A DNA stretch of 64,000 nt from Whitmania pigra (GCA_021613335.1 JAJTWR010000049.1:62001-126000), one strand, 5' to 3'; numbered from the stretch's first letter, positions 19,617 to 30,055 are shown. The notes: generated by a model from the letters alone, not told the origin. Program-made: numbers and translations.

Positions 19617-21308
19617 TTACGCCGCTCGCACCCCGCTGATGAAACGGTCGATATCGTTTTTCAACGAAACCACACGCTCGGCAACTTCCCTGGCGGCGCC
19701 TAGCACCTGGTTCGAGCCCGACGAGGCCATTTGCGTTGCCTGTTGAATGCCGGAAATATTATTGGTCACCTCGCCGGTTCCCTGCGCGGCCTGGAGGGCG
19801 TTGCGGCTGATCTCGGAGGTGGCGGCGCTTTGCTGCTGCACGCCGGCGGCAACGCTGGTGGCCATTTCGTTCAACTGCATGATGATGCCGCCAATGGTCT
19901 GGATCGCCGACACAGCGCCGCCGATCGTGCCCTGCATGGCATCGACCTGGACGCGGATTTCGTCGGTCGCCTGCGCGGTTTGGTTGGCCAGCGCCTTGAC
20001 TTCCGAGGCGACCACGGCAAAGCCGCGACCGGCATCGCCGGCGCGCGCCGCCTCGATCGTGGCGTTGAGCGCCAGCAGATTGGTCTGGCTGGCAATCTCT
20101 TGAATGAGATTGATCACGCGGCTGATTTTCTGCCCGGATTCGGTCAAGGCCGCCACCCGGCTTTGCGCCGATTCCGCCTCCTGGGTGGCATTGAGGGCTA
20201 CTTGGCGCGCATTCTCCATCTGGCGGGCCACTTCTTTCACCGTGGCGCCCAGCTCCTCGGTGGCGGCGGCAACGGTTTGCACATTCGCCGCCGTCTGCAT
20301 GGCCGCCGATTCGGCGACGGTGGATTGGCAGGAGGTCTGCTGAGCCGTTGCCGCCAGCGAATTGGCGGTCGCCTCAAGCTCGCTGGCGGCCGAACTCATG
20401 ATCTGGACGGCGTTGCCGACTTGCCGCTCGAAGGAGTAGACGAGCTTATCGACCGCTTCCGCCCGCGCCAGTTTTTCCGCCGCCTCGCGCGCCTGCTCTT
20501 TTTGCATGCGCTGACGTTCGCCCGCATTCTGCTGAAACACTTCCAGAGCGCGAGCGATATCGCCAATCTCATCCTTGCGCTCGAGGTCGAAAATCCTGAC
20601 CGACAAATCGCCCGTCGCCAGTTTGCGCAAACACGCGACGGCCGCGGTCAAGGGAGCGGAGACCCCGCGACGCCCGATCAGCCAGGAAAGAAAAGAACCG
20701 CCTAGCAAAGCGCCTGCCAGCATGATGACGATAATCAGCTCCAGCACAATGATATGTTCCTTTGAATGGGCGCTGCTTTCCGCTTGTGCATCAATGGTTA
20801 ACTGCGTATATCCCTTAAGCAGTTCCTGAAGGGTATCGCCTGCTGCTTGACTGTTCTCGACTTCGCTCAAAATTGCCCTTTGCCGCTCTGCCGTAGGCAT
20901 GGATTTTGTGTTCTTAGCGATCGTCATAGTTTTATCAAGTTCAGCGGTATATACCCGATAGGCATCGTTGATTTGCTGCAAAAGCTCCGCCTCCTGCTGA
21001 TGTGACAGCGTCATTGCCGTAGCCAGCCCTTCCTCGAAGCGTTTTCGTCTTGGCTCCACCGTTCTAAGAATAAGGTCATATTCATTGGGGTTGGCTGCCA
21101 GGCGATATTCCGCCCGACTTAATTCAACCCCAAGCCGGCTGATCAGACCGGCGGTTCGCATTTCAGTAGAGGTACGTAATATATCGCTCATCTCATCATG
21201 TAGCGTTTTCATTCCGATAATTGCCACAACCGATAATGACAATGGCGCCGCAAGTAAAAGCAATGCAAGCGAGAGAATTTTAGTTGATATTTTAAGGTTG
21301 GATAGCAT
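19617..21308 (-). CDS. Methyl-accepting chemotaxis protein, first of three tandem paralogues
   Basis: A 563-residue transmembrane chemoreceptor. A transmembrane helix lies near residues 10-30, followed by a helical periplasmic sensor region resembling the four-helix-bundle type, a second transmembrane segment near residues 185-210 (IIVIMLAGALLGGSFLSWLI), a HAMP domain, and a cytoplasmic signalling domain. The hairpin tip that contacts CheA/CheW is at residues 404-424 (IASQTNLLALNATIEAARAG). No C-terminal CheR/CheB tether pentapeptide is visible. The signalling half is almost identical to that of the third copy at 23228-24919, while the sensor half differs, so the ligands probably differ. Confidence 0.95.
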   Translation of the reverse strand: MLSNLKISTKILSLALLLLAAPLSLSVVAIIGMKTLHDEMSDILRTSTEMRTAGLISRLGVELSRAEYRLAANPNEYDLILRTVEPRRKRFEEGLATAMTLSHQQEAELLQQINDAYRVYTAELDKTMTIAKNTKSMPTAERQRAILSEVENSQAAGDTLQELLKGYTQLTIDAQAESSAHSKEHIIVLELIIVIMLAGALLGGSFLSWLIGRRGVSAPLTAAVACLRKLATGDLSVRIFDLERKDEIGDIARALEVFQQNAGERQRMQKEQAREAAEKLARAEAVDKLVYSFERQVGNAVQIMSSAASELEATANSLAATAQQTSCQSTVAESAAMQTAANVQTVAAATEELGATVKEVARQMENARQVALNATQEAESAQSRVAALTESGQKISRVINLIQEIASQTNLLALNATIEAARAGDAGRGFAVVASEVKALANQTAQATDEIRVQVDAMQGTIGGAVSAIQTIGGIIMQLNEMATSVAAGVQQQSAATSEISRNALQAAQGTGEVTNNISGIQQATQMASSGSNQVLGAAREVAERVVSLKNDIDRFISGVRAA

Positions 21309-21415
21309 CTCATTCCCTTTCTGTTTGGATTTTGGTTTTTATTTTACGTTTTCACTGAAGAAATTCATGCTTTCGTGCTTTTGGGACTTTGATGGCGCGT
21401 TGCTGAACAGGCTCG

Positions 21416-23107
21416 TCAGGCAGACCTTACCTCGGTGACGAAGCGGTCGATATCGTTTTTCAACGAAATCATGCGCTCGGTAACTTCCCTGGCGGCGCCC
21501 AACACCTGATTCGATCCCGACGCGGTCATTTGCGCCGCCTGCTGAATGCCGGTGATATTGTTCGTCACTTCACCGGTTCCGTGCGCGGCCTGCAGGGCAT
21601 TACGGCCGATTTCCGACGTAGCGGCGCTTTGCTGCTGCACGCCGTCAGCAACCTCTCCGGCCATATTGTTCAACCGCATGATGATGCCGCCAATGGCCTG
21701 GATCGCGGATACCGCGCCAGTGATGGTGCTGTGCATCGCATCGACCTGGGTGCGGATTTCATCCGTCGCCTGTGCGGTCTGATTGGCCAGCGCCTTGACT
21801 TCCGAGGCCACCACAGCAAAACCGCGGCCGGCATCGCCGGCGCGCGCCGCCTCGATCGTGGCGTTGAGCGCCAACAGATTGGTTTGGCTGGCAATATCTT
21901 GAATGAGGCCGATCACATGGCTGATTTTCTGCCCGGATTCGGTCAAGGCCGCCACCCGGCTTTGCGCCGATTCCGCCTCCTGGGTGGCATCGATGGCTAC
22001 CCGGCGCGCCTCTTCCATCTGGCGGGCCACTTCTTTCACGGTGGCGCCCAGCTTTTCCGTGGCCGCGGCAACGGTTTCCACATTGGTTGCCGTCTGCATC
22101 GCCGCCATTTCGGCGATACCCGACTGGCTGGAGGTTTCCTTGGCGGCGGCGGCGAGCGAATTGGCGGTTGCCTCAAGCTCGCTGGCGGCGGAACTGATGA
22201 TCTGTACGGCGCTGCCGACCTGCCGCTCGAAGGAGTGGACGAGCGTATCGACCGCTTCCGCCCGCGCCAGCTTCTCTGCCGCGTCACGCTCATGTTCCGC
22301 CTGCATGCGCTGGCGTTCGCGGGCGTTTTGCTGAAACACTTCCAAAGCATGAGCGATATCGCCAACCTCATCCTTGCGCTCAAGGCCAAAAATTTTGACC
22401 GTCAAATCGCCCGTCGCCAGTTTGCGCAAACACGCAACCGCCGCGGTCAGGGGAACGGAGATGCCGCGCCGGCCGATCAACCAGCCAAGGGAAGAGCCGA
22501 TCAGAAGAAAAAACGCCGCTGTGGCGACGACGCTATTTTCTATCAGATCCGCATAATCCTTGGATCGGTCAGCAGAATTAATCTGCTCCTGATTGGTAAG
22601 GACGGTATATTTCTTCACCAGATCTTGTAAGAGATCAGCCTTGTTTCGACTGCTTTCGACTTCTGCCATGATAGTTTTTTGTTCGTCGCTAAGATGTCTG
22701 AACTTATTTTTTTTGGTAACCTCCATCGTTTTATCGAGATCCAAACTATAGGCGCGAAAAGCATCGCCGATTTGCCGCAAAAGCTCGGCTTGCTCCCGGC
22801 TTGCCGTTTTCAAGGCTTTGCTCATCCCCGCTTCGAAAGCTTTTTTACTCGGCCCCAGCGTTCCGAGTAAAATATCGTAATCCTCCGGCTTGGCAGCCAG
22901 GCGATATTCGGACCGGTTCAACTCAATCATAAACCGTTCAATTTGGCCGACAACCTGCATTTCCGAAGATGTCTCCAAGGAACTATTCAATTCTCTGCGT
23001 AAGATTTTCGTTTCAACGATGGATATCGTTGCCAAAATCAATGGCGATATAAGCAATATTAACGTTAGTGAGAATATTTTCGTTGAAATTTTGAGATTGG
23101 CCAACAT
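21416..23107 (-). CDS. Methyl-accepting chemotaxis protein, second of three tandem paralogues
   Basis: Again 563 residues with the same layout: N-terminal membrane helix, helical periplasmic domain, second membrane segment (LIENSVVATAAFFLLIGSSL), HAMP and signalling domain with the tip IASQTNLLALNATIEAARAG. It lies 107 bases from the first copy. Its signalling domain differs from copies 1 and 3 at many positions (for example EHERDAAEKLARAEAVDTLV and KETSSQSGIAEMAAMQTATN), so it has not shared in their homogenisation. The sensor domain is distinct as well. A role in taxis is clear; the stimulus is unknown. Confidence 0.95.
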   Translation of the reverse strand: MLANLKISTKIFSLTLILLISPLILATISIVETKILRRELNSSLETSSEMQVVGQIERFMIELNRSEYRLAAKPEDYDILLGTLGPSKKAFEAGMSKALKTASREQAELLRQIGDAFRAYSLDLDKTMEVTKKNKFRHLSDEQKTIMAEVESSRNKADLLQDLVKKYTVLTNQEQINSADRSKDYADLIENSVVATAAFFLLIGSSLGWLIGRRGISVPLTAAVACLRKLATGDLTVKIFGLERKDEVGDIAHALEVFQQNARERQRMQAEHERDAAEKLARAEAVDTLVHSFERQVGSAVQIISSAASELEATANSLAAAAKETSSQSGIAEMAAMQTATNVETVAAATEKLGATVKEVARQMEEARRVAIDATQEAESAQSRVAALTESGQKISHVIGLIQDIASQTNLLALNATIEAARAGDAGRGFAVVASEVKALANQTAQATDEIRTQVDAMHSTITGAVSAIQAIGGIIMRLNNMAGEVADGVQQQSAATSEIGRNALQAAHGTGEVTNNITGIQQAAQMTASGSNQVLGAAREVTERMISLKNDIDRFVTEVRSA

Positions 23108-23227
23108 CGTTTTCCCTGCTGTCGAAATTTTGATCTTCGATCTTGGAGTTGTTCTAATACGCCTTCATCAGTCAAAACAAGCTTTATATGATATTAACCG
23201 AACTCGTCCGCCCGGGTTGGAGGGTGG

Positions 23228-24919
23228 CTATGCCACCCGCACCCCGCTGATGAAACGGTCGATATCGTTTTTCAACGAAACCACACGCTCGGCAACTTCC
23301 CTGGCGGCGCCTAGCACCTGGTTCGAGCCCGACGAGGCCATTTGCGTTGCCTGTTGAATGCCGGAAATATTGTTGGTCACCTCGCCGGTTCCCTGCGCGG
23401 CCTGGAGGGCGTTGCGGCTGATCTCGGAGGTGGCGGCGCTTTGCTGCTGCACGCCGGCGGCAACGCTGCCGGCCATTTCGTTCAACTGCACGATGATGCC
23501 GCCAATGGTCTGGATCGCCGACACAGCGCCGCTGATCGTGCTCTGCATGGCATCGACCTGGACGCGGATTTCGTCGGTCGCCTGCGCGGTTTGGTTGGCC
23601 AGCGCCTTGACTTCCGAGGCGACCACGGCAAAGCCGCGACCGGCATCGCCGGCGCGCGCCGCCTCGATCGTGGCGTTGAGCGCCAGCAGATTGGTCTGGC
23701 TGGCAATCTCTTGAATGAGATTGATCACGCGGCTGATTTTCTGCCCGGATTCGGTCAAGGCCGCCACCCGGCTTTGCGCCGATTCCGCCTCCTGGGTGGC
23801 ATTGAGGGCTACTTGGCGCGCATTCTCCATCTGGCGGGCCACTTCTTTCACCGTGGCGCCCAGCTCCTCGGTGGCGGCGGCAACGGTTTGCACATTCGCC
23901 GCCGTCTGCATGGCCGCCGATTCGGCGACGGTGGATTGGCAGGAGGTCTGCTGAGCCGTTGCCGCCAGCGAATTGGCGGTCGCCTCAAGCTCGCTGGCGG
24001 CCGAACTCATGACCTGGATGGCGTTGCCGACTTGCCGCTCGAAGGAGTAGACGAGCTTATCGACCGCTTCCGCCCGCGCCAGTTTTTCCGCCGCCTCGCG
24101 CGCCTGCTCTTTTTGCATGCGCTGACGTTCGTCCGCATTCTGCTGAAACACTTCCAGAGCATGGGCGACATCGCCGATTTCGTCCTTGCGCTCGAGGCCG
24201 AAAATCCTGACCGACAAATCGCCCGCCGCCAGTTTGCGCAAACACTCAACGGATGCCGTCAAGGGAGCGGAGATCCCGCGTTGACCGATCAGCCATCCAA
24301 GAAAAGCGCCAGCGAAAAGAGAGGCTACCGCCGCGGTAACGATACCTGTCTCCAATTCATTGGCATAGGTCTTGGAGCGGATGGCGTTTTGGTTTTGTTC
24401 TTCTCGGGTTAGTTTTGAAAATTGATCGAGTAAGTCTCCCAGAGTATCGGAGATGGCCCGGCTATTCTCGACTTCGCTCATCATCTCTTTCTGTTCGGCG
24501 CTCTGCTGCGCGGAGCGATGCTTTTTAGCGATGGCCAAGGTTCGATCGAGTTGCGCCGTGTAGGCGCGATAGGTTTCGCTGATTTTTTGCAACAACGCCA
24601 TCTGTTCCGGGTTGGAGGTTTTCATTGCCGTGGCCACCCCCTGCTCAAAACCGTTTTTGTTTGGCGCCAGCGTTTTGAGAACGGCATCGTAATCGCTCGG
24701 TTTCGCCGCCAGGAGGTATTCGGCGCGGTTCAGTTCCGTTGCCAGGTCGTTTATCCGGCCTGCCTCCTGAACCTCAGTGATCGCATCCAAGGTGGCGTCC
24801 AACTCGGAGTTGGTCAACTTCATGCCAATTATCGCAAGAATTGACAGGACAACAGGAAACGTAAGCAATAAAATCGTCAGACAGGTGATTTTCGCTGAGA
24901 TCTTGAGATTGGCTAACAT
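23228..24919 (-). CDS. Methyl-accepting chemotaxis protein, third of three tandem paralogues
   Basis: Third 563-residue receptor, 120 bases upstream (in transcription direction) of the second. N-terminal helix, periplasmic helices with NRAEYLLAAKPSDYD (the same NRAEY/NRSEY segment is found in all three), second membrane segment, HAMP and signalling domain. From about residue 262 to the end it is nearly the same as copy 1, also at the DNA level, although copy 2 lies between them. This fits gene conversion or selection on the signalling part with free change of the sensor part. No che genes are present in the window. Confidence 0.95.
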   Translation of the reverse strand: MLANLKISAKITCLTILLLTFPVVLSILAIIGMKLTNSELDATLDAITEVQEAGRINDLATELNRAEYLLAAKPSDYDAVLKTLAPNKNGFEQGVATAMKTSNPEQMALLQKISETYRAYTAQLDRTLAIAKKHRSAQQSAEQKEMMSEVENSRAISDTLGDLLDQFSKLTREEQNQNAIRSKTYANELETGIVTAAVASLFAGAFLGWLIGQRGISAPLTASVECLRKLAAGDLSVRIFGLERKDEIGDVAHALEVFQQNADERQRMQKEQAREAAEKLARAEAVDKLVYSFERQVGNAIQVMSSAASELEATANSLAATAQQTSCQSTVAESAAMQTAANVQTVAAATEELGATVKEVARQMENARQVALNATQEAESAQSRVAALTESGQKISRVINLIQEIASQTNLLALNATIEAARAGDAGRGFAVVASEVKALANQTAQATDEIRVQVDAMQSTISGAVSAIQTIGGIIVQLNEMAGSVAAGVQQQSAATSEISRNALQAAQGTGEVTNNISGIQQATQMASSGSNQVLGAAREVAERVVSLKNDIDRFISGVRVA

Positions 24920-25058
24920 TGTTTTTGTCCTCGCCTCTGGCGTTTCAGGATCGAGAAGAAATGTATCCTAAAATTCTGCGACCCACAGCAATTTAATAAC
25001 ATTTTCCTTTGAGAAAGTAAAAATTTTCCAAACATTGTCCGAATCGCAGGCGCCATGA

Positions 25059-25086
25059 CGCGAGGCGGCCAGGCGAACGCCTCGCG
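25059..25086. other. GC-rich hairpin between chemoreceptor 3 and dapE
   Basis: Nine-base arms CGCGAGGCG and CGCCTCGCG enclose a ten-base loop, followed on the plus strand only by TTT. It lies between the dapE stop and the upstream end of the receptor cluster. It could be a weak terminator or a repetitive extragenic palindrome; a single copy was noticed. Confidence 0.4.
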
Positions 25087-25139
25087 TTTGAGATCGTAAT
25101 CCGATAATTGTTACAGTCCGGCAAGCAGCCTGGACTTAT

Positions 25140-26320
25140 TCACAATCCGGCATCGCCGCCGGCTTGAAAATAGCCGGCCAAGATCCGCCGATAGATACCG
25201 GTCAAACTGTGCACATCGGCGATGGCGACATGCTCGTCAGCCTTGTGCATGCTCTGACCGACCAGGCCGAATTCGATCACCGGACAATGAGAGCGGATGA
25301 AGCGGGCGTCCGACGTGCCGCCCGAGGTCGATGCCTCCGGTTCGCGCCCGACTTCTTGCCGGCATGCCTGAACCACCAGATCGGACAGCAGGCCCGGGGG
25401 GTTAAAAAAGCCTCGCCGGCGCACGACCAGCTGAAACGGTGGGCGATTCCCGGTTGGCTCAAGCGGCGCTGCATGTCCTGAGCCAGGCTAGCGCCGGTGA
25501 AGCGGTCGTTGAAGCGAACGTTGAACGTGGCGCTCGCGCGCGCCGGGATGAGGTTGGCCGTCGGATTGCCAACGTCGATGGTGGTGATTTCCAGATTCGA
25601 GGGTTGAAAATGTTCAGTGCCGGCATCGAGCGGGCCTGAGCCCAGCGCCGCCAGCAAGCGCAGCAATTTCGGGATCGGATTGTCGGCTAGATGCGGGTAG
25701 GCGACATGCCCTTGCACCCCGGCAACCTCGATATGGCCGGTCAAGCTGCCGCGCCGGCCGATCTTCATCGTCTCGCCCATGACATGCGGGTTGGTCGGCT
25801 CGCCAACCAGGCAATGATCGATCTTTTCTCCTCGCTCCGCCAGCCAGTCCAGCATTTTACCGGTGCCGTTGATGGCCGGACCTTCCTCATCGCCGGTAAT
25901 CAGCAGGCTGATCGATCCGCCGAAATCGGGGCGCTCGGCGATGAAAGCGGCGGCGGCGGCAACGAAGGCCGCGATTCCGCCCTTCATATCGGCGGCGCCG
26001 CGACCGAACAGCTTATCGCCCAGGATCGCCCCGCCAAACGGATCGACGCTCCACCCCTCAAGCCGGCCGGGCGGAACCACGTCGCTATGGCCGGCAAAAC
26101 AAAAATGCCGCCCGCCACTGCCAAAGCGGGCATAGAGATTATCGACCGGCGCCGCGCCCTCGGCGTCGAAACGCAGCCGATGGCAGACAAATCCCAGCGG
26201 CGCCAGAATTCCGGCCAGCAACGCTAGCGCGCCATCATCCTGCGGGGTGACGCTGCGGCAGCGAATCAATGCTTGCGCGATGCCGACCGGATCGAGCGCC
26301 AAAGACCGTTCAGCCGCCAT
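25140..26320 (-). pseudogene. dapE: dapE, succinyl-diaminopimelate desuccinylase, interrupted by one frameshift
   Basis: DapE removes succinate from N-succinyl-LL-diaminopimelate in lysine and cell-wall synthesis, using two metals. From the ATG at 26320 the frame gives clear M20 peptidase motifs: FAGHSDVVPPG, GRGAADMKGGIAAFV, LITGDEEGPAINGTGKML and NLIPARASATFNVRF. At SWSCAGEAFLTP the frame breaks at a run of six G on the plus strand (25396-25401); one extra base there would continue as PPGLLSDLVVQACRQ and run on to the stop at 25140 with SGGTSDARFIR and EFGLVGQSMHKADEHVAIAD. So only one base separates it from a normal gene of about 390 residues. It starts 4 bases after the dapD stop. A sequence error is quite possible because DapE is normally essential. 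Confidence 0.88.
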
Positions 26321-26324
26321 CGCA

Positions 26325-27173
26325 TCAGTTCCGCAGCAATTCGTTGATCGCGGTCTTGGCCCGGGTTTGGGCGTCGACCCGCTTGACGATGACGGCGCAA
26401 TACAGCGACGGTCCGGCAGAGCCATCGGGCAAATTGGGCCCCGGAATGCTTCCCGGCACCACCACCGAATAGGCCGGCACCCGGCCACGGAACGTTTCGC
26501 CGGTGGCGCGGTCGACGATCCTGGTCGAAGCGCCGATGAACACCCCCATCGACAGGACCGCCCCTCGTTCGACGATCACCCCCTCGGCAACTTCCGATCG
26601 CGCGCCGATGAACACATCATCCTCGACGATGACCGGCGCCGCCTGAAGCGGCTCCAGGACGCCGCCGATGCCGACCCCGCCGGAAATATGACAATTCTTA
26701 CCGATCTGAGCGCAGGATCCTATGGTTGCCCAGGTATCGACCATGGCGCCGCTATCGACATAGGCGCCGCAATTGACGAAGCTTGGCATCAACACAACGC
26801 CAGGCGCAAGATAAGCGCCGCGCCGAACCGCGGCATTGGGCACAACGCGAAAACCGGCATCGCGATAGCGCGGAGCGTCCCAGCCAATGAATTTCGATGG
26901 CACCTTGTCAAACCAGCACGCCCCGCCCGGCCCCCCGGCGATCGGCGCAGTTTCATTCATCCGGATCATCAGCAAAACGGCCTTTTTCAGCCATTGATGG
27001 ACGATCCAGCCGCTGCTCGTCCTAGCGGCGACGCGCAATTCCCCCCGGTCCAGCGCATCGATGGCCCGATCGATGGCGGCGCGAAAAGGACCGTCATAAC
27101 CAGAGGCAATGGTATCGCGGGCATCCCAGGCGGCATCGATGGCGGCGGCAAGGCCGGTCACGGTCATGGTCAT
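26325..27173 (-). CDS. dapD: DapD, tetrahydrodipicolinate N-succinyltransferase
   Basis: Transfers succinyl from succinyl-CoA to tetrahydrodipicolinate, one step before the amino transfer that precedes DapE. The 282-residue length is typical. The left-handed beta-helix is visible as hexapeptide repeats ([58 protein letters not shown]), with [20 protein letters not shown] following. The start [16 protein letters not shown] matches the family N-terminus. It forms an operon with dapE. Confidence 0.96.
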   Translation of the reverse strand: MTMTVTGLAAAIDAAWDARDTIASGYDGPFRAAIDRAIDALDRGELRVAARTSSGWIVHQWLKKAVLLMIRMNETAPIAGGPGGACWFDKVPSKFIGWDAPRYRDAGFRVVPNAAVRRGAYLAPGVVLMPSFVNCGAYVDSGAMVDTWATIGSCAQIGKNCHISGGVGIGGVLEPLQAAPVIVEDDVFIGARSEVAEGVIVERGAVLSMGVFIGASTRIVDRATGETFRGRVPAYSVVVPGSIPGPNLPDGSAGPSLYCAVIVKRVDAQTRAKTAINELLRN

Positions 27174-27684
27174 GGCTCTTGGTCTTTCGTCGGTTTTTCA
27201 AGATCGCTTCGAGCAGGATGCTAAGGCCAGACAATCGGCAACCGGGATCGTTGCGTTCGTTCGGGCGCACAGCATCGCTCCCCATCCTTTCAGTGGTCAT
27301 TACCGTGCTTGCCAGGGCAATGGCAAAGAATTTCAGCATTGTCCGGCGCGGCGCGACATCCGACGATCGGATAGCGAATCGTCGAAACGCGAGCAAGATC
27401 GATGCAATACGCATTCATTGGCTTGTGCATTCCGGCCGTAAAAGAAAAATTTTATGCAATTTGTTATTTTAAGTAAAATTATAGAAATCTCTCAAAATAT
27501 TCTTGAGTGTATTTATCTTGAAAAATAAACATCCTGAAAGAGAGCGTGATTTATATCATATTTACATAATTATCGACGCTTTGGTAAAGTTTGTAAACAT
27601 ATTGGCGTGCGCCATTCGCGCCTTGACATCAATGTTGGAACAAGGAGAAGATCAACGCTCCGCAATCCGGATGGAAACGATAGC
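27174..27684. other. AT-rich spacer upstream of the secreted protease
   Basis: About 500 bases without a supported gene. The part from roughly 27430 to 27600 is far richer in A and T than anything else in the window, with runs such as AAAATTTTATGCAATTTG and TTTATATCATATTTACATAA. It probably contains the promoter region of the protease at 27685 and may be a footprint of transfer. Open frames here are short and unconvincing. Confidence 0.5.
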
Positions 27685-29073
27685 ATGGCTGCTCGCATGA
27701 ATTCTGGCGATGATTGGACAGCTGAAAGGGTGCTGGGGAGCGATCAGCGGACCTTGGTATCCAATCCCACTTCAACGCCGTATAAATCGGTTGTGCACAT
27801 CAGCGTCGATTTTGACGGCGACGGATTGGGCGAACACTCAGGTTCCGGCGTGCTGATCGGGGATAACGACGTTTTAACCTGCGGACATCTGTTGTGGGAC
27901 GCGGCTTACGGCTACGCGAAAAACATTTGGGTCACGCCGGCGATGAGCGGGGATTCCAAACCCTATGGCGTCGCCACCGGCAAAAGCTGGCATGTGCCCG
28001 AAGAATATATCCACACCGGCGGCTCATTCTCGTACGATATCGGGGTCATCAACCTGACATCCAACATTGGCCGCAAGGTCGGCTTTCTGCCGTTTGCCAG
28101 CCCTGACACAAACACTCTGGTTGGAACCGATGTCACTCTGACGGGTTATCCGGGGGATTTGCGGGGCGGCCAGTACATGTATACCTCCCACGACAATGTG
28201 GACCAGGTTTCCGGCAATATCATGAAGTACGATGGCGCTCTCGATTCGTCTAGCGGCAATAGCGGCGGTCCGCTTTGGACGAATATCAACGGAACCCCCA
28301 CGGTGATCGGGGTCCATACCCTAGGCGGATACGTTTATAATGGCGGTACTATTTTAACTAGGGATTTCTACGATCGCGTGGTCAACTGGGCAAGTGATAC
28401 CGTCATCGATGACTCGGACCCGCCAAAATCCCCCCCCTCGGCGAGCCCTTCTTCGGGCATCGCCAACGTCCCGACCGATGGCGACGATTCCGTTGTCGGC
28501 ACCGTCCGTGGCGATACGCTCACCGGCGGCAACGGCCACGATACCTTGAACGGCGGCGACGGCGACGATTTGATTTTCGGCAACAAGAATACCGACTTTT
28601 TGCTTGGCGGCGCCGGAGCCGATACGATTTTCGGCGGACAGAATGACGGGCCGCCCGGCGCTGACGGCATCATGCGCGCTGGAATCGAGAATCTTTATGG
28701 CGGCCTGGGCAATGACCTGCTGTTCGGCAATATCGGCAACGATGTCCTCTATGGCGAAGCCGGCAACGATACCCTCTATGGCGGCAAGGATCAGGATACG
28801 CTCTATGGCGGCTTGGGCGACGACCTGCTCTATGGCGATCTCGGCAACGATCTGCTCTATGGCGACAATCCAACCCCGTCCGGCCATGGCGGTCGCGACA
28901 CGTTGATCGGCGGCTTGGGCGACGATACGGCCGTTTTCTTCGGGGCCTATGGCAGTTATAATATAGTCCGTTTGTCCGACGGCAGTTTGCAGGTCAATGG
29001 CGGCGATGTCCTGATCGGGGTCGAATGGCTGCGTTTTGCCGATCAGACGGTGGCGGCATCGTCATTGTCGTGA
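27685..29073 (+). CDS. Secreted serine protease (S1/V8-like) with C-terminal RTX calcium-binding repeats
   Basis: A trypsin-fold protease joined to an RTX secretion/calcium region, about 462 residues from the ATG at 27685 (a second ATG is at 27697). The catalytic triad is visible: His in [11 protein letters not shown], Asp in [10 protein letters not shown] and Ser in [11 protein letters not shown], as in V8-like glutamyl endopeptidases. There is no N-terminal signal peptide. From about residue 270 there are some twelve nonapeptides of the GGxGxDxLx kind ([27 protein letters not shown]), which bind calcium and normally go with export by a type I system. No type I transporter genes lie nearby. 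It is flanked by an AT-rich spacer, consistent with acquisition by transfer. Confidence 0.88.
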   Translation: MAARMNSGDDWTAERVLGSDQRTLVSNPTSTPYKSVVHISVDFDGDGLGEHSGSGVLIGDNDVLTCGHLLWDAAYGYAKNIWVTPAMSGDSKPYGVATGKSWHVPEEYIHTGGSFSYDIGVINLTSNIGRKVGFLPFASPDTNTLVGTDVTLTGYPGDLRGGQYMYTSHDNVDQVSGNIMKYDGALDSSSGNSGGPLWTNINGTPTVIGVHTLGGYVYNGGTILTRDFYDRVVNWASDTVIDDSDPPKSPPSASPSSGIANVPTDGDDSVVGTVRGDTLTGGNGHDTLNGGDGDDLIFGNKNTDFLLGGAGADTIFGGQNDGPPGADGIMRAGIENLYGGLGNDLLFGNIGNDVLYGEAGNDTLYGGKDQDTLYGGLGDDLLYGDLGNDLLYGDNPTPSGHGGRDTLIGGLGDDTAVFFGAYGSYNIVRLSDGSLQVNGGDVLIGVEWLRFADQTVAASSLS

Positions 29074-29236
29074 AGCGGCGTCAAGCTACAAGGCACGGTC
29101 TTACGCGGGCGAATCGCACCGTCCGGATCGAAGCGCGATTTGCCGGAAACGGATGGGGATTCCGAAGCGCCCAAATGGCATAATCTGCGATACCGCCAGC
29201 TCGTCTTAGCCTGTTTTTTACCAATGGACCTCGCCC

Positions 29237-29449
29237 TTGGAGCCAGTGGATCTTGAAACCGAAGCGCTGCGCCGTAAATTAGCGGAGCTGAAGCATGAGC
29301 ATCGTGAACTCGACGGCATCATCCAACGTCTTGCTGAGCAAACGCCGTTCGATCAGCTGCAAATTCAGCGACTGAAGAAGCGTAAGCTCGTCTTGAAGGA
29401 TATAATGACCAAATTGGAAAGCGAATTGCTGCCCGACATCATCGCATGA
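29237..29449 (+). CDS. YdcH/DUF465-family small coiled-coil protein
   Basis: A 70-residue helical protein of the YdcH (DUF465) family: EALRRKLAELKHEHRELDGI and FDQLQIQRLKKRKLVLKDIM give two amphipathic helices, which in the family form a hairpin. No biochemical role is established for the family. The start is TTG at 29237 or GTG at 29246; the nearby ATG at 29224 is in another frame and hits a stop. It precedes purE by about 110 bases on the same strand, an arrangement that fits a shared transcript. Confidence 0.8.
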   Translation: MEPVDLETEALRRKLAELKHEHRELDGIIQRLAEQTPFDQLQIQRLKKRKLVLKDIMTKLESELLPDIIA

Positions 29450-29557
29450 GGGCCGCCATGCGGCTTGCCTCCCCCCGCCTCCGGCCTATAATGCCCGGTT
29501 TCGCGGCGACGCCGGTCCAAGGCGCGCCGCGAAAGGGCAGAAGAGGAGACCGTACCC

Positions 29558-30055
29558 ATGCAGCCGGTCGTCGGTATCATCATGGGCAGCCAAAGCGATT
29601 GGGCGACCTTGCGCCATGCGGCGGATATTTTGGGTCAGCTTGGCGTTTCCTTCGAAGCGCGTATCGTCTCGGCTCATCGCACCCCGGCGCGCCTAGTGGC
29701 ATATGCCGGCGCTGCGCGCGATCGCGGCTTGAAAGTGATCGTTGCCGGCGCTGGCGGCGCTGCCCACTTGCCAGGAATGGCGGCTTCGATGACCCCTTTG
29801 CCGGTGCTGGGCGTACCGATCGAAAGCCAGGCGCTCAAAGGCATGGACTCATTATTGTCGATCGTTCAGATGCCGGGCGGCATTCCAGTTGGTACGCTTG
29901 CCATCGGTAAGGCCGGGGCGATCAATGCCGCTTTGCTGGCGGCGGCGATCCTGGCTTTGAATGACCCGGCCCTGGCCCTCCGGCTGGATGCGTGGCGTAT
30001 GCAGCAGAGCGAAGCTGTCGGGTTGGCTCCCAAGGATGAGGAAGGCGCGGAATGA
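29558..30055 (+). CDS. purE: PurE, N5-carboxyaminoimidazole ribonucleotide mutase
   Basis: Converts N5-CAIR to CAIR in purine synthesis. The 165-residue product starts [20 protein letters not shown] with the class I PurE phosphate loop (GSQSDW), then [14 protein letters not shown] and [16 protein letters not shown], and [20 protein letters not shown] and [13 protein letters not shown]. Length and motifs are typical. The gene overlaps purK by four bases (ATGA), showing translational coupling. Confidence 0.97.
   Translation: MQPVVGIIMGSQSDWATLRHAADILGQLGVSFEARIVSAHRTPARLVAYAGAARDRGLKVIVAGAGGAAHLPGMAASMTPLPVLGVPIESQALKGMDSLLSIVQMPGGIPVGTLAIGKAGAINAALLAAAILALNDPALALRLDAWRMQQSEAVGLAPKDEEGAE

Noticed and set aside
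25396..25401. Programmed frameshifting in dapE
   Set aside because: No stimulating structure or Shine-Dalgarno-like element is evident next to the run, and other DapE genes are not known to use it. Error or mutation is simpler.
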